From the NCBI RefSeq assembly GCF_014805685.1, contig NC_060911.1, positions 10,585,212 to 10,649,211 on the forward strand: 64,000 bases of DNA, read 5' to 3'. The notes below the pieces were generated by a model that made no database searches, was not told where the DNA came from, and was given only the letters and a program-made list of their open reading frames with translations. Positions 36,478 to 46,847 of the stretch are shown in pieces. Numbering within the stretch: the first letter of the stretch is position 1; each line of letters begins with the position of its first letter. This DNA comes from Silurus meridionalis (lineage: Eukaryota; Chordata; Actinopteri; Siluriformes; Siluridae). The position numbers and the translations under genes were made by a program.

Positions 36478-39400
36478 CAAATACACATCTGTATTACCCA
36501 ATGGGGTCGAACAAATATAAACTATTTCATTCCATTTTTCCATTTATTACATTTCATTTAATCAATTTAATTTGTGCCAATTTAATCGATTTCCTAAATT
36601 TAATCAATATAATAAAAACTCTGTATTGCATTAATTTGATTTATTCGATTAAATGTTTGGGTTTTTTTATAAAATATTATTCTATATGTTATTTAACCAA
36701 GCAGGCATCTTATTTCAAATTGTTTTAAAAATGTAAACTGTTAATCTTCAAAAATGTTAATAATAACAAACTCATGTTTATAAAACTTATGTTTTGCATT
36801 TCTTTACTCAAACGGTCCCCAAATTGAACCGAATCATAACTTCAAAACAGAGATATGCACCGACCCGTGAATTTTGTGTACCACCCTAAGTTTGTGTTAA
36901 ACCCCTAATATACTGTATACACATACATATCGCTTTACATACGCTCACATACATGCAAATACTTACTAGTTGCCATCTTCTCCGAAGGACATGGGGGTAT
37001 TCCATGACTGACAGCCCACTGTTGAGCTCCAACGCCAGCTAAAAAACTAAAATTAATAAATAGAAGAAAAAAAAAGCATCAACCTATTTACTTTAAAACA
37101 GTGAGAGTTTGAATACTTTTGCCTGAATCAGATCTTTATTTCAGATTTGGTCTAATAAAAACACAAGCTCACCAGGGAGGAATTCTTCCGGCTGAAAGTT
37201 TTCCTTTCTGTGCTTCATTCAGGAGTGTTCTGGCAACCAATACTGGATTCTTGATTCCTGAGAAATATAAAAAGAAATATAAAAAATATTAACCGTTTGG
37301 ACTCAAAATGTATTGCACTCTGTGTCATAGTCACCCAGTATTTGTACGTGGTGACTCCATTTATTGTTTTGAGTAGAAATCAGGTAATAGTAGAATAGGC
37401 ATTTTTTGCACTGATCCAAAGTGCGGGATTGTGATGTGGCAGATATCAGCAAAGATATAGCGATTAGAATAAATAAAAAAAATTCAATTATATAACATTA
37501 CCACATCAAGTGTCCACTTGTGGTACATTTAATTGATATTAATATGACACCTGTTCATATTAAGGTCTAAGTGCTGAAAATGCATATATTAGCAAAAAAC
37601 TGAAGGCTGCGTAGAGCAAAATGGCTTTCAGAATTCTTGAATACGAGGTCAGCCGTCAATGTAATGATGAAAGCCTCTCCTTTTTAAAGGACGCATGAAA
37701 ACAAATTCAAAATATGAGGCCCTTAATGTGCCCATGCTGCTCAAGGTTTCAGATTTGAGTTTTCGAGTTGGGAAATGAAAGGAACAAATGAATAAGTAAA
37801 AGCCTCATCTACACCAGATGTGGTAAACACGCATAGGGCAGCATATGCACCGAATTGCTTTACATTCCTATTATGGAGCTTTTAACATGATTTCCTTTTT
37901 TTTCCTCTATCTGCATTATTTAAATCTTCAAGTGCTTAAAAGACAACACCAACTAAAAGCGTTCATACTTTGCCTTTAAATACACTTGCTTAGGCCATGT
38001 GCAGGAAGTCGCAGACAAAAAAGGTTTGAGTATGTGTTTAGTAAAATCAACAATGAATCAACCCACCGCTTAAAGCACCCACTGCTCCATAATCAAAAGA
38101 TTTTCCCTCCATGATGCTGGCATCACATTCAATATCCCCAACCAGGTTTAGATTAGAGCCTGTACCAGCATTGGTGAATGGTGAATCCTGTAAACAAAAG
38201 ACGATACTAAAGATATCCTTATTTTTGTCCAGAGAAAATCAGCATATAAATGTTAGCTGCTACTAAACAAATTCACACTTTTATTTATTTTTTTCTTTCG
38301 GCTTCTCCCGTTAGGAGTCGCCACAGCGGATCATCCGCATGTTTGATTTGACACATGTTTTTACGCTGGATGCCCTTCCTAACGCAACCCTCCCCATTTA
38401 TCCGGGCTTGGAACCGGCACTAAGGCTTGTGCAACCCAAATGGCTGGGGTTGGTTCCCTGACCGGGAAACGAACCCGAGCCGCAGCGGTGAGAGCGCCGC
38501 ATCCTAACCACTAGACCAACCACACGTGCGAATGTTTTACACATTCTTCCAGGCAAACTCATGACTCTGTATTTCAATTTAGTTTGCTGTAATATAAAAT
38601 GTCATAAAATTAAATGACGAACTAATTATTAAAACGTGAAAATCTATTTTCTTTTTTTTTTTCCAAGTTTAACACTTTAGTAGAATTTTTTTTTATTTGG
38701 GTTTTTTTTCTTCTAAGGTATATGGGTAATTATTAACTTAATTATTCTGGAATTTATTTTACTATAAGTAGAATATAATAAAATGGCTCTCACTAATCTA
38801 CAATGAAGAACATGTGCCATACAATATTATGTTTTTATTGATTTATATAGTTTATTGATTTACTTTTTAAGTTTTATGTTCTAACTTGATTTCAACTCAA
38901 AGTATTTACTTATTGACTTCTCTATACAGTAAATCCAGACAATAGGTACTGATTTTCTTTTTGTTTTAATCATAAATGGTTTGGAATGCAAAACAATTCA
39001 AGGTCTTTTTTTTCAGTATTTAGTTTGTTTCTTCTTATTTAATTAATATCAAAACTTGCCTCATCTATATTTATAGATGCAGCTTTCACATTTTAGTTTA
39101 ATCCGAAATGAGTAAAAATGAGCTGTAAAAAAACTGTACATTTGACAGTTGATGACAGAAATTATTTTTAATTCTTAATTGATTGTGGCCGTAAGCATCT
39201 TTACATCAAACACTCTGCTCTTTTTTCCCTCAAAACTAATTAGCTGAGCCAAAGCTTTTTTTGTTTAACTATTGCAACACCTTCAGAAATTACAGCATGT
39301 TTCATGGAAATTAATCATACTGATGTTCACACCACTTTGATTAATGAGGATAAATATTACTAAATAAAAATATGCTTAGTGAACAGAAAAAAAAAAAAAA

Positions 39401-39661
39401 TCACCTCAAGCTCTATAAGAGCTGCAGTCACTGCCTCCACAGCCAGGGCACCTTCCCTTAATCTCTCCATGGCCTGCAAAAACTAAATTATTAGTGTGTG
39501 TGTGTGTATAAATATATATACTGATAAAATTAATAAACTGAGAAAATTAATGAATAAGAGTAAAGTTTATTCTGTTCTCTGCATCTCAGATACTCACACA
39601 CAAAGTGCCTGTAAAGAAGAGGCAATTCTTCCTCTCTCGAGTTAATAATACACACAGCTTG

Positions 39662-39731
<70 letters not shown>

Positions 39732-42700
39732 CCAGTCTCAACCTGCACCTGGACCCCATTTTTCAACCTATCATACTCACAACCATGGTTCTTTGTTCCT
39801 TCTACTCAACTGAGACCTTCTGTCCAGGCATTTTGCACATACACATTTACGAGGAAAACTAAACATTAATTTCGCTAGAAACAGAAACTTATAGGAACAA
39901 AGACACAATCCATTAACAAGGCTGTTAGAAATGATGCACACTGTTAATTAAAATCACAACATATATGTAAATGTGTGTGTATGTATATGCGTACGCATGT
40001 CTGTACGCTATATAGAGCAAATATTGGTGTTCCAGCAATATGTGGTTCTTCCTACATCATTCTTACAATGAAGTTGGAGGCACACAATTGTATATGATGT
40101 CTGTAGATGCGGTCGCATTAAAGCATCCCTTTACTTGAACTAAGAGACCCAAACCTGTTCCAGCATGACAATGCACCTGTGCACAAAGCAAGCTCCATGA
40201 AGAGAACAATTGTTTTGAAGATCTTGAGTGGCCTTCTATAGAGCTCTGACCTCAACCCTAATAAACACCTTTGGGAGGAATTGGAATGCTGACTGCACCA
40301 GAGGCCTCCTCACATCACATACATCAGTACATGACTTTACTAACACCCTTGTAGCTGAATCAGCACAAATCTCCACAAGCACACTCTAAAATCTCATATA
40401 AGATCTTTTCAGGAGAGTGGAGGTTATAAGAGCAAATGGGATTAAATGCGATATGTGATGTTCCTATATCCATGTAGTGTATTAAGTAGCACAGGTACAA
40501 GTGTACTAAATGTAAATCTAAGAGTGTGATGTGGTTGTGCAGTCGGGTGTATTGTAGATACATTGTAGATACAAGCAACAGACTTAATAAAACAGTGGCA
40601 AACACTGTAAATATTGTGTCAACACTGGTAAATATTTATAAAATGTACACAATGTGTATAAGAGTTTATCTTAAAACCGGCTCAGTGCAAACTTGTGTCC
40701 CGGCACAGTGATAAGTTGGTGCAAATAAATGAATCTACTATTAAATGAGCTCAGATGATCAGTAGGCTGTGGAGGGAAAGCTGTTTGTTGTACAGAATGG
40801 AAATGATGGTTGTCCTACTTTCCACCACAAGGTGGTATCAAAAAATGTACACACCATCACATTCAAAATAGTCCCCTTGCACAGCGATACACTTCAGGAA
40901 TGTGTCCTAGAGATCTTCTTTTCGAAGTGTGCCAAGCACCTTATTATGGATCTCTGCAATGGTGTCAAAACGGCCACCTTTGAGCTTCGTCTTCATCTTC
41001 ACGAAGAGGGTGAAGTCTGTAGATGCTAAATCTGGCGAGTAGGGTGGGCGAGGGCACGGATGTATTTATGATACATGTATTTCAAATTTAAAATAGCATA
41101 AAAATACTTTAGTTTTGTATGTTTTTAGTTTTAAAAGTTTACTGTCAAATAATTTGTAAGAAGTTCTACATAATGACATCATAAAAATTGCGGCCTCTGA
41201 TTGGTGACTACTTAGTATTTTGCCCAGACGTGTTCAGAAGAGAACATTGTTCCATATGGAAGAAGGTGGTGAAGGTAAGAAAACGTACAGGCTGCCAGCT
41301 TTCAAATAGATGTCCAACGACGGATAAATAAATATTTGTTTGCCGAATATTGTACCGTAATTGAAGCTGTTTAGGAGAATCATGATTTTGCAAGCCAATG
41401 CATGAATGACTGCCTGACACATAATATATTACTATATTTACAATTAACAATCAAGTGACTAGTTAGTTATTTAGAAACGAGTTGTTCTGAATATCAGGTG
41501 CCATTAGTTGTTTTCTTATGAATGACTTGTTTGTCATTGAGTCGGTGTTGCTGATGTAAAGTAGCCTTTCATTACCAAACACTAAGTTACTAAATTAAAT
41601 TAAATTATGATTAATTTGCAAACTGTCAAACATTAAACTGGTGGTTACTTTGAAACGAACCTCCATCTGGGAGATGTATGTGAATATTTGATCTGTTAAC
41701 TGGTTGCGTATGTCAGATATATGGTGTGACTCCACCTGAGAAAAGCTTCTGTTAAAACATTGTTTACTTAATTAACTAACTAATATTTTTAAATACAAGA
41801 ATACAGTAGTCTATTTTAATACATGATGTGGCTGCTATATTTTGTAGTTTATTTTAATACACTTAAAGTTAAGGTATTTATTTTTTTATCTTGAAGTTAT
41901 TTTATTTTAAAATACATTTAAATGTATCTTTGCCCAACCGTGGGTTAGAAGTCAGATCATGTTTTTGGTGAGAAACTCGTGTGAGAAGAGCTTGTGACAG
42001 GGGGCGCACGTGGTCAGAATAGCAGACGTGGTAACGCACGTGGTCAGAATAACACCGGGTTGCACAGCTTCCGATGTACACGGGATGATGTCTTTCGGTA
42101 CACTGACTTATGAAGGTCGGTGCTCCATGTGACTGTGCGTGCAAAATTGTGCTGCCATCTGTTGGCGTGTTACAAAACTAGCCTCTAAACTTTTTGATAC
42201 CACCTCATATCTGTCACAAAGGATTCAAGGTTCAAAGTTTGTGACACACTTATTATATATACTTAATGTTACATAGAGTTTTTTTTCTTGAGAACATACA
42301 CACAACATAGAATATGGTCAATCAAATAAATACACACTACAATATAGAAGGTCACAGATATAAAAACAAACATTTCTGTGCAGTACAGAAATTATGCAAT
42401 ATACTTCATATTGATGGATCAGTCTGAGTATACTGAAGATGTGCACTAACTAGAAATAAAAAATAAAAATCTACAAGACATATACTTTGCAGGACCAAAA
42501 TTTGGACAATAAGATGAAATGTACTAACTTTCTGACAGGCTCTTTTGCACACATGTTTATACTCCTTGGCTTTGGATTCGGAATGATACCCTGCCCCTGC
42601 ATCAAAAAATAAAAAGAAATATGCAACATTAATACATTTATTAATATTAATATTACATATTAAATAATAACATCATAACCAACGCTTGACATTTTTTTAA

Positions 42701-44594
42701 ATATTGTATATAGATGCATGAGTGAACATTTCGCACACTATGTAGTAAAGTAACATGCATGTAAAAACTACTCTGTAGAATTGTTGTGAACAGAAAAGCA
42801 TCACAGAATACACAGCATGTCAAACAGCAGAAAAAGAAAAAACACAGCCTGGTCTGACAATTCTCCATTTATGTTCAAGCAAACAACTAAGCAGCTTTCG
42901 GATTAAGGGGTCCAAATGCCTTAACCCAGTAGTTCTCAAACTTTTTTCTACGATTCCCCACTGTACATGTGGATAGAATTTCAAGCCCAACCTGTCTTCC
43001 ATCACTCCAAAAAATAGTAATAAAATACTCCAAGTTTAAAAATGTCTAATTTCTTAAAATATCAAATAAAATAGAGAGAGAATTAAAAATAGAGAAAATA
43101 AAAGAGTAATTTTGTTAGGTCCCCTAACTGATTTACTTGCATTAATGACATAATTGTTTGTTTTTGGTTGCTTTGAGTGAATTAACTTTATTTTTAATAG
43201 TAAAAATCATAAATAAACAATAATAAAGAACACAAAAAAAATTATATAAATCCTGTCCCTCATTGCAACCTACATGTCATGTCTTTATTGCCCACTAGAG
43301 GGCGCACCCTACACTTTGAGAACCACTGCCTTAACCATTAGGCTACTGAGGTGGTAGCCACTAAGCAACCACCTCCCCAGCATGAATCCATTAACCCATG
43401 TGTGAACTGCCCAGGTAGCTGAATATAGTGTAATGAATTGGGTAAATGTTTTTGGCCACCACAAAGTCTAGTTTCATGAGCATGACAATGGGTTCAATGT
43501 TCTTCACACGTTTTCCCAGTCACTGAATCCAAATCCAATTAAGCAACATTTCGGATATAAAAACAGGAGATTCGCAGCATGACAGGGAACCTGAAAAATC
43601 TGCAGAAAATCCATAATGCAGTCAGGAAGTGCACAGTAAGTGTCTACACACATTTTTCACCCTTGATAAATGTGCAGTCAAGAAAAGCAAGCATAAATAG
43701 GACCAGAAATAATCAATTAGGGCCTAAATTTCTTCACTCTGTGTTTTTATTGCCAATTTATAGACATACCGATAGTTTTTCCGGGTTGCATTATACAGTA
43801 TGAGAGCGGCCTCAAGGGGCAAATCACTGAAACTGCGTGCTGTTTGTTTAAAGTGTCTTTGGCAACCAATGAGTCCTTAACATTTGAAAAACCTTTATGT
43901 ATGAGGTGATGTGATTCTCTTACGTCTATTTAAATAACAGTCATATTTTTTACGAAGTCCTGACACTATGTAAATCTGTTTTTTATTTAAGATTATTGCA
44001 TGTTTTAATTCCATTTACATTATTTGGCAGACTTATAATGATCTCATTTGTACAACTGAAGAGTTGAGGGTTAAAGTCCATGCTCAAAGGCCCAGCAGTG
44101 GCAGCTAAGTTGTGCTGGGATTTGAACTCAGAACGTTCAAATCACAAGACCAACATCTTAACCACTGAGCTACCCAATGAGTCTGACAAATACAAATAAA
44201 AGTCAAATGTAGACTATACCTAAAGAAGATGCCTGCTGAATTTGTTTTATATTTGTTTTCTATATTAAAAAAACATTTGTATCGGGTGTCTTTGGACGTG
44301 GAAGTAAGAAATTTTCCAAACCTGTTCCATCATAACAATGCTCCTATGCACAAAGCAAGACCCCCGTCTAAATGAGCACAAATCTGACCAAGCACACTAG
44401 AAACAGCATATATGGATATTAATTCATTTAGAAAAGATGTGAAACAGACCTGCATGCACCAGCACAAAGCCCACAGCCGTGCACTCTTTGCTGGCAATCT
44501 GTAAAGGTTGCTCGTTGCTGTTCTGTAAACTTCTGATATAATTGACTGGGGATGCGTTCCCTTTGCAACCTGTTGGTTTTATCGCTTTCTCCAT
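24910..44594 (-). CDS. tasp1: taspase 1 (threonine aspartase), complete, 13 coding exons
   Basis: Taspase 1 is an N-terminal-nucleophile endopeptidase of the type 2 asparaginase family. It autocleaves before its catalytic Thr and then cuts MLL/KMT2A, TFIIA and other nuclear proteins after Asp. Exons: 44450-44594, 42529-42596, 39405-39473, 38067-38187, 37173-37257, 36967-37046, 35744-35850, 32657-32794, 32461-32539, 32262-32372, 31396-31503, 30915-30988, 24910-25002. They sum to 1278 bp, giving 425 residues (human 420). GFVLVHAG and SPFTNAG mark the glycine-rich asparaginase fold. The predicted cleavage and nucleophile are Asp239/Thr240 in SLDTVGAVVVD. A bipartite basic signal, KRNKRK at 197-202 and KRRR at 217-220, matches the known nuclear signal. 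The C-terminus reads SVAIEGGVCRL then GGMRD. The last intron (about 5.9 kb) is full of transposons. No break in the reading frame was seen. Confidence 0.96.
26075..26265 (+). mobile_element. tRNA-derived SINE (third type)
   Basis: GTAGCTAAGTGGTTAAAGCC, GTGAGTTCAACTCCCAATCA, CCCTGAGCAAGGCCCTTAAT, GTCTGCCAAATACCATAAAT. Confidence 0.7.
26395..26560 (+). mobile_element. tRNA-derived SINE (third type)
   Basis: GGTCATGAGTTCAACTCCCA, CCCTTGAGCAATGCCATTAA, GTGTCTGACAAATGCCATTA; 5' head weak. Confidence 0.65.
26711..26922 (-). mobile_element. tRNA-Glu-headed SINE, copy 3 (head truncated)
   Basis: TTTCAGCTTCTCCCATTAGG, GCGCCACAGCGGATCATCC and GGCTTGTGCAACCC words as in other copies; stops in the middle of the tRNA head at GGGAATCGAA. 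Confidence 0.78.
27073..28493 (-). mobile_element. Tc1-like transposon, decayed, carrying a SINE
   Basis: The left terminal repeat CAGTATTTCACAAAAGTGAG is preceded by TA at 27071-27072. Minus-strand transposase pieces include [32 protein letters not shown] and SVMEEW-like N-terminal parts, with frameshifts. The right end is decayed (TTTTGTGAGATA near 28493) and abuts the pogo element. A tRNA-SINE lies inside at about 28200-28432. Confidence 0.78.
28200..28432 (+). mobile_element. tRNA-derived SINE (second type) inside Tc1
   Basis: Box A/B-like head GGTAGCTCAGTGCTCTGGGT and GGTTCAAGCCCCGGTATCGC, then GGGCCCTTGAGCAGGGCCCT, tail CTGTAATGTATATGTGACAA. The 62950 copy is near identical. Confidence 0.8.
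28494..29845 (+). mobile_element. pogo/Tigger-like transposon, inactive
   Basis: Ends CAGTCGTCCCTCGATTTATC and, at the right, AAGGGACGGCTG, the usual pogo-type ends, with TA after the right end. A plus-strand remnant near 28860-28930 reads LDQGIICTFKALYTRKSMQ, matching the pogo transposase segment before the last catalytic acid. Most of the gene is missing or frameshifted. Confidence 0.8.
29945..30850 (-). mobile_element. RTE-like LINE fragment, internally deleted
   Basis: The minus strand encodes MQESIRRKRLAKQNWDRQSD ... SRQEYKEMWQQVKRD, then RLARQRD-like and LMNEENERERER with a CT-repeat expansion, then reverse-transcriptase beginnings (IKRMKSGKSVGPYDIP). It jumps by deletion to EELWYCMRKSGVSEKYVRVV. 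Both ends are missing. This explains the long open frames on the opposite strand, which are shadows. Confidence 0.82.
30915..30988 (-). CDS. tasp1: tasp1 coding exon 12
   Basis: VEFLWTHTTESMCVGYMSAN then DRKAR, donor GTAAGG; acceptor ACATACAG. Confidence 0.94.
31396..31503 (-). CDS. tasp1: tasp1 coding exon 11
   Basis: SPFLASEDGVLGGIIVLRCC to NLPALL, donor GTATAT, phase 1; acceptor TTTTTCAG. Confidence 0.94.
31655..31760. mobile_element. pogo/Tigger-like end fragment
   Basis: CAGTCATCCCCCGCTTTACC ... GGTTTATCGCGG repeats the left end of the 28494 element, including the downstream CACATAACTAnTTTG words. Only one end is seen. Confidence 0.65.
31895..32165 (-). mobile_element. mariner-like transposase relic in tasp1 intron
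   Basis: The minus strand reads ENVETIRQLVHDDRRRTIH, then jumps to SPYSQDLVPADFTLL, so the middle has been deleted. The second motif contains the conserved mariner D-L-x-P-x-D stretch. No clear ends. Confidence 0.72.
32262..32372 (-). CDS. tasp1: tasp1 coding exon 10
   Basis: CGEHLMRTMLARECSTAMQA to MQNKFI, donor GTGAGA, phase 1. Highly conserved beta-subunit block. Confidence 0.95.
32461..32539 (-). CDS. tasp1: tasp1 coding exon 9
   Basis: AAQYGCGCWAENAHDARPYS to AVSTS, phase 1 at donor GTATAA. An internal GTGAGT is not used in this model because using it would lose VSTSG. Confidence 0.93.
32657..32794 (-). CDS. tasp1: tasp1 coding exon 8 (catalytic threonine)
   Basis: VNEMVDLEEPSSLD, then TVGAVVVD, SSGGLAMKHPGRVGQ; donor GTAAGA, 46 codons. 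The Asp-Thr pair is the autoproteolysis site, and the Thr becomes the N-terminal nucleophile of the beta subunit. Confidence 0.96.
32926..33020. mobile_element. hAT-like end fragment
   Basis: CAGGGGTCCACAAACCTTTT and AGGGCCGGGTGGATCATTAA look like one terminus of a Charlie-type hAT element; no second end found. Confidence 0.45.
33590..34640 (+). mobile_element. RTE-like LINE, 3' half of reverse transcriptase to tail
   Basis: Plus strand: VFVDLEKAYDRVKKEEL..., GLHQGSALSPFLFAVVMDRL, ADDIVICGESREQVEKSLER, RRGIKVSRSKTEYMCVNERE, then FRNKFIRGTAHVGCFGDKVR and RRFMDVVREDM, ending GTGGCGACCCCTAATGGGAG and AAG repeats. The usual FADD box reads SADD. Several frameshifts; inactive and 5'-truncated. Confidence 0.88.
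34985..35305 (+). mobile_element. RTE-like LINE, short 3' end copy
   Basis: Repeats the last 300 bp of the 33590 element: FIRGTAHVGRFGDKVRE..., MVWTCAEEEHG and RRFMDVV words, ending in GAAGAAGAAG. In the same orientation 350 bp downstream of the larger copy. Confidence 0.8.
35744..35850 (-). CDS. tasp1: tasp1 coding exon 7 (nuclear signal)
   Basis: FSLSAYKRNKRK to SFKRRRQSSGT, donor GTGAGT. Carries the two basic clusters of the bipartite nuclear localisation signal in the flexible loop of the alpha subunit. Confidence 0.94.
36434..36474. repeat. (CA)n microsatellite
   Basis: About 20 units in tasp1 intron 6. Confidence 0.95.
36967..37046 (-). CDS. tasp1: tasp1 coding exon 6
   Basis: Split Cys, then FLAGVGAQQWAVSHGIPPCP to KMAT, donor GTAAGT. 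Of two acceptor AGs eight bases apart, only the upstream one (TTTTAG before TTTTTT) keeps the frame and the CFLxG motif. Confidence 0.92.
37173..37257 (-). CDS. tasp1: tasp1 coding exon 5
   Basis: GIKNPVLVARTLLNEAQKGK to AGRIPP, donor GTGAGC, phase 2; acceptor TTTCTCAG. Confidence 0.94.
38067..38187 (-). CDS. tasp1: tasp1 coding exon 4
   Basis: DSPFTNAGTGSNLNLVGDIE to GAVGALS, donor GTGGGT, phase 1. Contains the strongly conserved TNAG...CDASIM block of the asparaginase fold. Confidence 0.95.
38291..38521 (-). mobile_element. tRNA-Glu-headed SINE, copy 4 (tasp1 intron)
   Basis: TTTCTTTCGGCTTCTCCCGT through GGGAAACGAACCCGAGCCGC to CCACTAGACC. Nearly full length. Confidence 0.85.
39405..39473 (-). 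CDS. tasp1: tasp1 coding exon 3
   Basis: Acceptor TTTTTGCAG, then AMERLREGALAVEAVTAALI to ELE, donor GTGATT; 69 bp, phase 0. Confidence 0.94.
39670..39729. repeat. (CA)n microsatellite
   Basis: About 30 units in tasp1 intron 2. Confidence 0.95.
40060..40482 (+). mobile_element. CACTATATGGACAAA family, copy 2 (tasp1 intron)
   Basis: GAGACCCAAACCTGTTCCAG, CACAAAGCAAGCTCCATGAA and CATGTAGTGTATT match copy 1; the left terminal repeat is missing. Confidence 0.7.
40831..42204 (-). mobile_element. mariner-like element (GGTGGTATCAAAAA ends) with internal insertion
   Basis: Left end GGTGGTATCAAAAAATGTAC and complementary right end TTTTTGATACCACC. 40870-41045 repeats the mariner 5'-like segment (CAATGGTGTCAAAACGGCCA, TTGAGCTTCGTCTTC) on the minus strand. 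41048-41942 is a separate AT-rich insertion. Confidence 0.7.
41048..41942. mobile_element. Probable hAT-like insertion inside the mariner
   Basis: Ends resemble each other in inverted form (GGGCACGGATGTATTTA / complement GGGCAAAGATACATTTA, each followed by ATGTATTT and AAATA runs). No target duplication could be fixed, and no transposase was seen. Confidence 0.4.
42529..42596 (-). CDS. tasp1: tasp1 coding exon 2
   Basis: Acceptor GATGCAG, then AGYHSESKAKEYKHVCKR, ending CQK at donor GTTAGT; 68 bp completes phase 1. Confidence 0.94.
42927..43328. mobile_element. hAT-like MITE with perfect 8-bp target duplication
   Basis: Ends CAGTAGTTCTCAAAC and ...TTTGAGAACCACTG. The same 8 bases, CCTTAACC, lie on both sides (42919-42926 and 43329-43336). 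402 bp, no open frame. It split an older tRNA-derived SINE (ATTAGGCTACTGAGG follows). Related to the copy at 55853 in the opposite orientation. Confidence 0.85.
44015..44185 (-). mobile_element. tRNA-derived SINE (third type)
   Basis: CATTATTTGGCAGACTTATA, GGGTTAAAGTCCATGCTCAA, GGGATTTGAACTCAGAACG, CTTAACCACTGAGCTACCCA. Confidence 0.7.
44280..44420 (+). mobile_element. CACTATATGGACAAA family, short fragment
   Basis: CCAAACCTGTTCCATCATAA then CTATGCACAAAGCAAG and ACAAATCTGACCAAGCACAC match the family with a deletion. Confidence 0.55.
44450..44594 (-). CDS. tasp1: tasp1 first coding exon
   Basis: ATG at 44594-44592 (MEKAIKPTGCKG...) with an in-frame TGA upstream. It ends in FVLVHAG at donor GTCTGT, phase 1. 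The N-terminal 40 residues are poorly conserved, as is usual for the family. A good acceptor with a pyrimidine tract near 44668 suggests that the exon begins with 5' UTR to 44667 and that a noncoding exon lies upstream. Confidence 0.92.
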
Positions 44595-44861
44595 GACCCG
44601 TGCTCAGAAGCAGGTGCATCTTGGTCCACCGATCGCTCACAGCTTATACATACTGGCCCTTAGATTCCTACAGAAAGGAAATTAGGGGGGAAGAAATCCA
44701 TCATTTCAGAGTCGTTTATAAAGAATCAGTAATCGTATTTATTTATTCGATTTTTTTTTATGTTTTCAGGAAAAATTATTTTAAAAGAAAGAAAGAAGCT
44801 TTACAGCAAAGTAAAATTCTTTCTTCACATATCCAAGTGATGTTAGGAAGCTGTACTACAG

Positions 44862-44970
44862 GGTCAGCCATGATACTGCACATCTGGAGTAGAGACGGTT
44901 AAGAGCCTTGCTCAAGGGCCCCAAGAGTGACAGTACAGCCATACAGGGGCTTGAACCCCGAAAACCTATA
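44862..44970 (-). mobile_element. tRNA-derived SINE (second type), fragment
   Basis: Reverse of the family: GTTAAGAGCCTTGCTCAAGG and CAGGGGCTTGAACCCCGAAA, 200 bp upstream of the tasp1 start exon. Confidence 0.6.
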
Positions 44971-45136
44971 GGATTCAGCTTGACTGTTGCTGCATCATGA
45001 GCTCCATGAACAACAAAACAGTGACCAAAAAAATCTGTCCTATATCTACATGATAGCATGCACTAATATACCTGATTCAGTTAAAAAAGGGTGTTTACTT
45101 TATCAAGTCTGGGACAGAATCCAGACACTGTTTAGA

Positions 45137-45580
45137 CACTATATGGACAAAAATATTGGGACGCCTGAATTGACCTTTACTAGGAGACCCAAACCTGTTT
45201 CAGCATGACAATGCCCCTCGTACACAAAGCTCCAGCTCCATGAAGATATACTTTACATGGGTTGGAGTGGAAGATCTCCTGCTATACAGCTCTGACCTCA
45301 ACCCTATTGAACACCTCTGAGATGACATCATGCTGACTGCACCCAGGCCTCCTAACAGTATCTACATCAGTACCTGACTTTACTAAAACCCTTGTGTCTG
45401 AATGAATCTCATGCACATTTCCACAAACACACTCCAAAATCTAGTGAAACATCTTCCCAGAGGAGTGGAGGTTATTATAACAGCAAATGAGGACTACATG
45501 TGGAATGGGATGTTAAATAGAAAACACATCAATCTCATGCTCAGAAGTCCTGAAATTTTTGTCCATAAAGTGTGTACATT
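45137..45580 (+). mobile_element. CACTATATGGACAAA family, copy 3
   Basis: ACACTATATGGACAAAAATA at left, TTTGTCCATAAAGTGTG at right; the interior codes [22 protein letters not shown] decayed transposase C-terminus and NLVKHLPRGVEVIITANED. Confidence 0.78.
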
Positions 45581-45937
45581 GTTTAGAGTTTATAGATAAA
45601 TGAAAAAGTAAAAACACACAGCATAGGAGTTAAAAATTAAATCTATAAATGTAAAAGCATCGCTGCACAAAACGAGTTTTGCAGCCATAAGAGGACACAG
45701 TGATACCTTGCAACTTGTGTCGCAGACATTTCCAACAATTTCATACATCATACAAAATATACATAAAGCAAATCAAATATAAAACTCAGAACATCAAGTA
45801 GTTTTCAGTATATAATAAAACGTAAATACATACCTATAATTCATCCTTTGCTGTACAACTGCTTAAATATATCTAGTTTATCCAGGAATGCTGCTCACAT
45901 TTATTTAATATTATTAATATTATTATTACTATTATAA

Positions 45938-45942
<5 letters not shown>

Positions 45943-46002
<60 letters not shown>

Positions 46003-46073
46003 GTATTTTTCTTCTTCTTCTTCCTTCTCCTCTCTTCTTCTTCTTCTTCTTCTTCTTCTACTACTACTACTAA
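45943..46073. repeat. Compound triplet repeats (TTA)n, (CTT)n, (CTA)n
   Basis: Twenty or so ATT units, then CTT units with interruptions, then five CTA units; intergenic between tasp1 and memo1. Confidence 0.93.
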
Positions 46074-46847
46074 CTAGTATGATTCTTCTTCTACGCTTGT
46101 TTATCTAGCGCAATCCCACGACTGGAGCTTTTACCGCCATCTACTGGAGTGTAATATAACGTTTTGGGCTAAGCTAAAAACATTAATAATACTCATCCTT
46201 TTTTGTTTGTTTGTTTTTTAGTTGAGTAAATGTTTACTTAAAACTACGGAAGTCCTAATAGGCCATGCATTATAATATTTTTTCTATTCTTGTTTTCTAT
46301 GGATCACAACTTAATTTTCTCAACATAACAAAACTTGTTTTCTCATTATCATGACTTCATTTTCTTGTGGTTTTGACATAACAAAAGTTGTTTAATCCCA
46401 GCTAGTGAGGGCTTGTTATTTTCCAAACACATGCATTATTGGTGTTACTATTTCAATAATTATAAAACAGGAATCGCAAACCTCCTGTTAATCTAGAATC
46501 TTAACAATAGGCCTACTGTAATTTACTCTATTTTTGTCAGGTTCTCCACTGGGACACACCACTCTCTCATAACGCAGAGATAAAGTCCATATCTGCTGCG
46601 GGAAATTAGTACCTTTATTATAGAGATTTCAGACGTCAACACATACTCCATGACATATGATACAATTACATTGTGGGTTTTTACAATGAGACCACGAGCA
46701 AATTTAGTCTCTATCAGAAGAAAACAAGAAAGAAAAAAATATTATAATACATGGCCTCTTAGGACTTCTGTATAACAACAACAAATTTCTTCTAGATTTT
46801 CTAAACCCACCAGAATAATTAATGGACAATAGAAAAGAGAGTTACAG

